NCBI GenBank assembly: GCA_947450025.1
Contig: CANFTW010000006.1
Coordinates: 124,001-188,000 of the forward strand
DNA: 64,000 nt
Direction: 5' to 3'
Origin: Bacteroidota bacterium
GTDB taxonomy: Bacteria; Bacteroidota; Bacteroidia; B-17B0; Aurantibacillaceae
Shown: positions 62,597-64,000 of the stretch, one piece after another
How positions within the stretch are numbered: the stretch's first letter is position 1
Layout: each line of letters opens with the position of its first letter
Position numbers and translations under genes: made by a program
The notes under the pieces: model-generated
Told to the model about the DNA's origin: nothing
What the model saw: the letters and a program-made list of their open reading frames with translations, nothing else
Databases searched by the model: none

Positions 62597-64000
62597 TTAG
62601 ATTCTGATCATTAGTTGAAATAAAAACATGCGCGGTGGTCTAATATCACCTGGCCTTAAACTGTATTCGGCATTAAAAACATTATTTACAATAAACGAAG
62701 CTTTTAGTTCTTTAGACACTTGATACGAGATTCTAGCATCATGCACCCAATCTCCATGAGCATGCTTTTCTCTATACTCCTTTAATCCTGGTAAGATGTA
62801 AGTAGATGGGATAGCATCCCAATTAATTCCATTTTGAGGTTCGTTATATTCATGCAATACACTTTGAATAAAACGTCTATCAATATTTTCCATAAAGCTA
62901 TAATATCTTGTACTCCATCCTACAGATAATTTTTTATAATCTAATTGAAGATCTGCTTTGAATAAATGACGATTTCTATACTTTAATATTTTTAAACCTT
63001 CAATACCTAATGTATCTCTTTTAGAGTCGTAATTCAAGTAAATTGGATTTGTATAGGTATATCCAATTAATGTTGTTGCATTAACTCGCCCAATTTTTCC
63101 TGTTCCTGTAATAGAAGCATCAATACCATTAATTCTGGCACTTCCTACGTTTTGAGATTTAAATCCAGCATATTGTCGGTCTAAGTAAAATTTCCCAGTC
63201 TTTGGACCATAAATATCAAACGCAAACTCAACCATATCTTTGTACTCTGTCCAAAAACCAGCAATATCCAGGAAACCTTTGAAGTTTGAAATTTTAAAAC
63301 CTTGCTTAATACCTATTTCTGCACTCCATCCTCTTTCTGGTTGCAAGTTGTTATTAGGATATATTTGTAAAGCACTGACACTTGTACTCACATATTTTTC
63401 GGCAATAGTAGGGAAACGATATCCTTGACCAAACGATGCTCTTAAGAATGTGTATTCAAGTAAATGGTAATTTAAGCCAGCTCTAAATACTGGTTGAAAT
63501 GGTAGCTTATTTAATTTAGGGCTTAAATATCCTCTTGTATATGATGTGTCAATTCGGTTATATTCCCCTCGTATTCCGAAAGAAGTGGTTAGTTTTTTGT
63601 ATTTATAATCAAATTGAGCATAGCCTGCGTAGTTTTTACCTGTGTGTCTGCCGTATAAAGAATCCGCAATCACTTGTTGCTCCATATAGACAGCACCATA
63701 AGTCATGGTGAAATTATTTTTAAAACGTTTTTGATATTGGAATTCGTTATAGTATAATTCAGCTCTCGAACCTTGATCTTTATCATTGGTGTTGTTAGTT
63801 AAATAATATCTTGAACGAAGGCTATATTTCCCCCCCTTTTTGCTGAAATAGGTAATATATGGATCAATATTTAAACGTTGATTGGAATATTTTTGAATAG
63901 TTAATCCTTGAGGAACATAGGCAGAGTCTGCATTTTGCCATAAGAAAAATAAACCACCTCTTGTTTCCATCATGTTGGTATTTACTCCTATAGATAATCC
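62597..64000 (-). CDS. TonB-dependent receptor, C-terminal part (cut by window edge)
   Basis: At least 467 residues of an outer-membrane receptor that imports a large ligand with TonB energy. The frame stays open past the ATG at 63973 to base 64000, so the plug and N-terminus lie outside. The visible part is a run of about 20 beta strands with aromatic girdles, the FRASFGQGYRFPTIAEKY block, PERGWSAEIGIKQGF and FVDSIFNLEYS-like NNVFNAEYSLRPGD near the end, typical of the barrel of TonB receptors. It ends in QLMIRI. The ligand is unknown. Confidence 0.92.
   Translation of the reverse strand, partial: GLSIGVNTNMMETRGGLFFLWQNADSAYVPQGLTIQKYSNQRLNIDPYITYFSKKGGKYSLRSRYYLTNNTNDKDQGSRAELYYNEFQYQKRFKNNFTMTYGAVYMEQQVIADSLYGRHTGKNYAGYAQFDYKYKKLTTSFGIRGEYNRIDTSYTRGYLSPKLNKLPFQPVFRAGLNYHLLEYTFLRASFGQGYRFPTIAEKYVSTSVSALQIYPNNNLQPERGWSAEIGIKQGFKISNFKGFLDIAGFWTEYKDMVEFAFDIYGPKTGKFYLDRQYAGFKSQNVGSARINGIDASITGTGKIGRVNATTLIGYTYTNPIYLNYDSKRDTLGIEGLKILKYRNRHLFKADLQLDYKKLSVGWSTRYYSFMENIDRRFIQSVLHEYNEPQNGINWDAIPSTYILPGLKEYREKHAHGDWVHDARISYQVSKELKASFIVNNVFNAEYSLRPGDIRPPRMFLFQLMIRI

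Overview
The window is a contiguous stretch of AT-rich bacterial chromosome from a member of the Bacteroidota, most likely Flavobacteriales or a near relative. The signs are a type IX secretion (T9SS) sorting domain on a giant surface protein, TAnnTTTG-type promoter boxes, a fused alpha/beta 2-oxoacid dehydrogenase E1, a bacterial RRM protein, BshC, and the coaX / outer-membrane protein / lptC / ppiD gene order. It is mostly housekeeping DNA. I saw no rRNA, transposase, integrase, prophage or CRISPR array. The only tRNA is tRNA-Phe(GAA). Both outer genes (metG on the left, a TonB-dependent receptor on the right) run off the window.

Layout. 1-7.7 kb: metG (minus), an HNH/NUMOD4-like protein with a lysine-rich tail, an LD-carboxypeptidase, an alpha/beta hydrolase, tyrS, a small conserved protein and the fused E1 dehydrogenase. 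7.7-19.4 kb: a frameshifted GNAT acetyltransferase, a DUF2147 protein, a CocE-type S15 hydrolase, a metal-site-less amidohydrolase, an RsmB-type rRNA methyltransferase, a rhodanese, a CtpA protease operon with two unknown envelope proteins, a ligand-less Rieske-like lipoprotein, an RRM protein, RidA, SurE and a small membrane protein. 19.5-22.2 kb: lpxB, SpoIID/LytB and MmcQ/YjbR. 22.4-33.2 kb: one 10.8-kb gene for a secreted protein of about 3600 residues, made of a beta-helix, a GEVED domain, four tandem modules (the first three phased at exactly 1332 bp), eight short Ig-like repeats and a T9SS tail.

33.3-47 kb: hemL, adenine deaminase, an alpha/beta hydrolase lacking its catalytic His, thymidine kinase, an M28 peptidase, acyl-CoA carboxylase beta, a DEAD-box helicase, pgeF, a small membrane protein, bshC and fhs. 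47.2-52.9 kb: the most unusual locus, a three-gene SMC-type cassette (winged-helix/kleisin-like subunit, small subunit, 1228-residue coiled-coil ATPase). It resembles MksBEF or Wadjet JetABC but has no JetD nuclease next to it and is closed by a strong terminator. 52.9-64 kb: a TauE/SafE transporter, a PpiD-like chaperone, an FAD/NAD(P)-binding protein, lptC, an outer-membrane protein, coaX, tRNA-Phe with a clear Bacteroidota promoter, a glycosyltransferase, a Bax-inhibitor-1 protein and the C-terminal part of a TonB receptor.

No gap between genes exceeds about 300 bases. Functional calls come from motifs and recalled family features read by eye; no database search was run.
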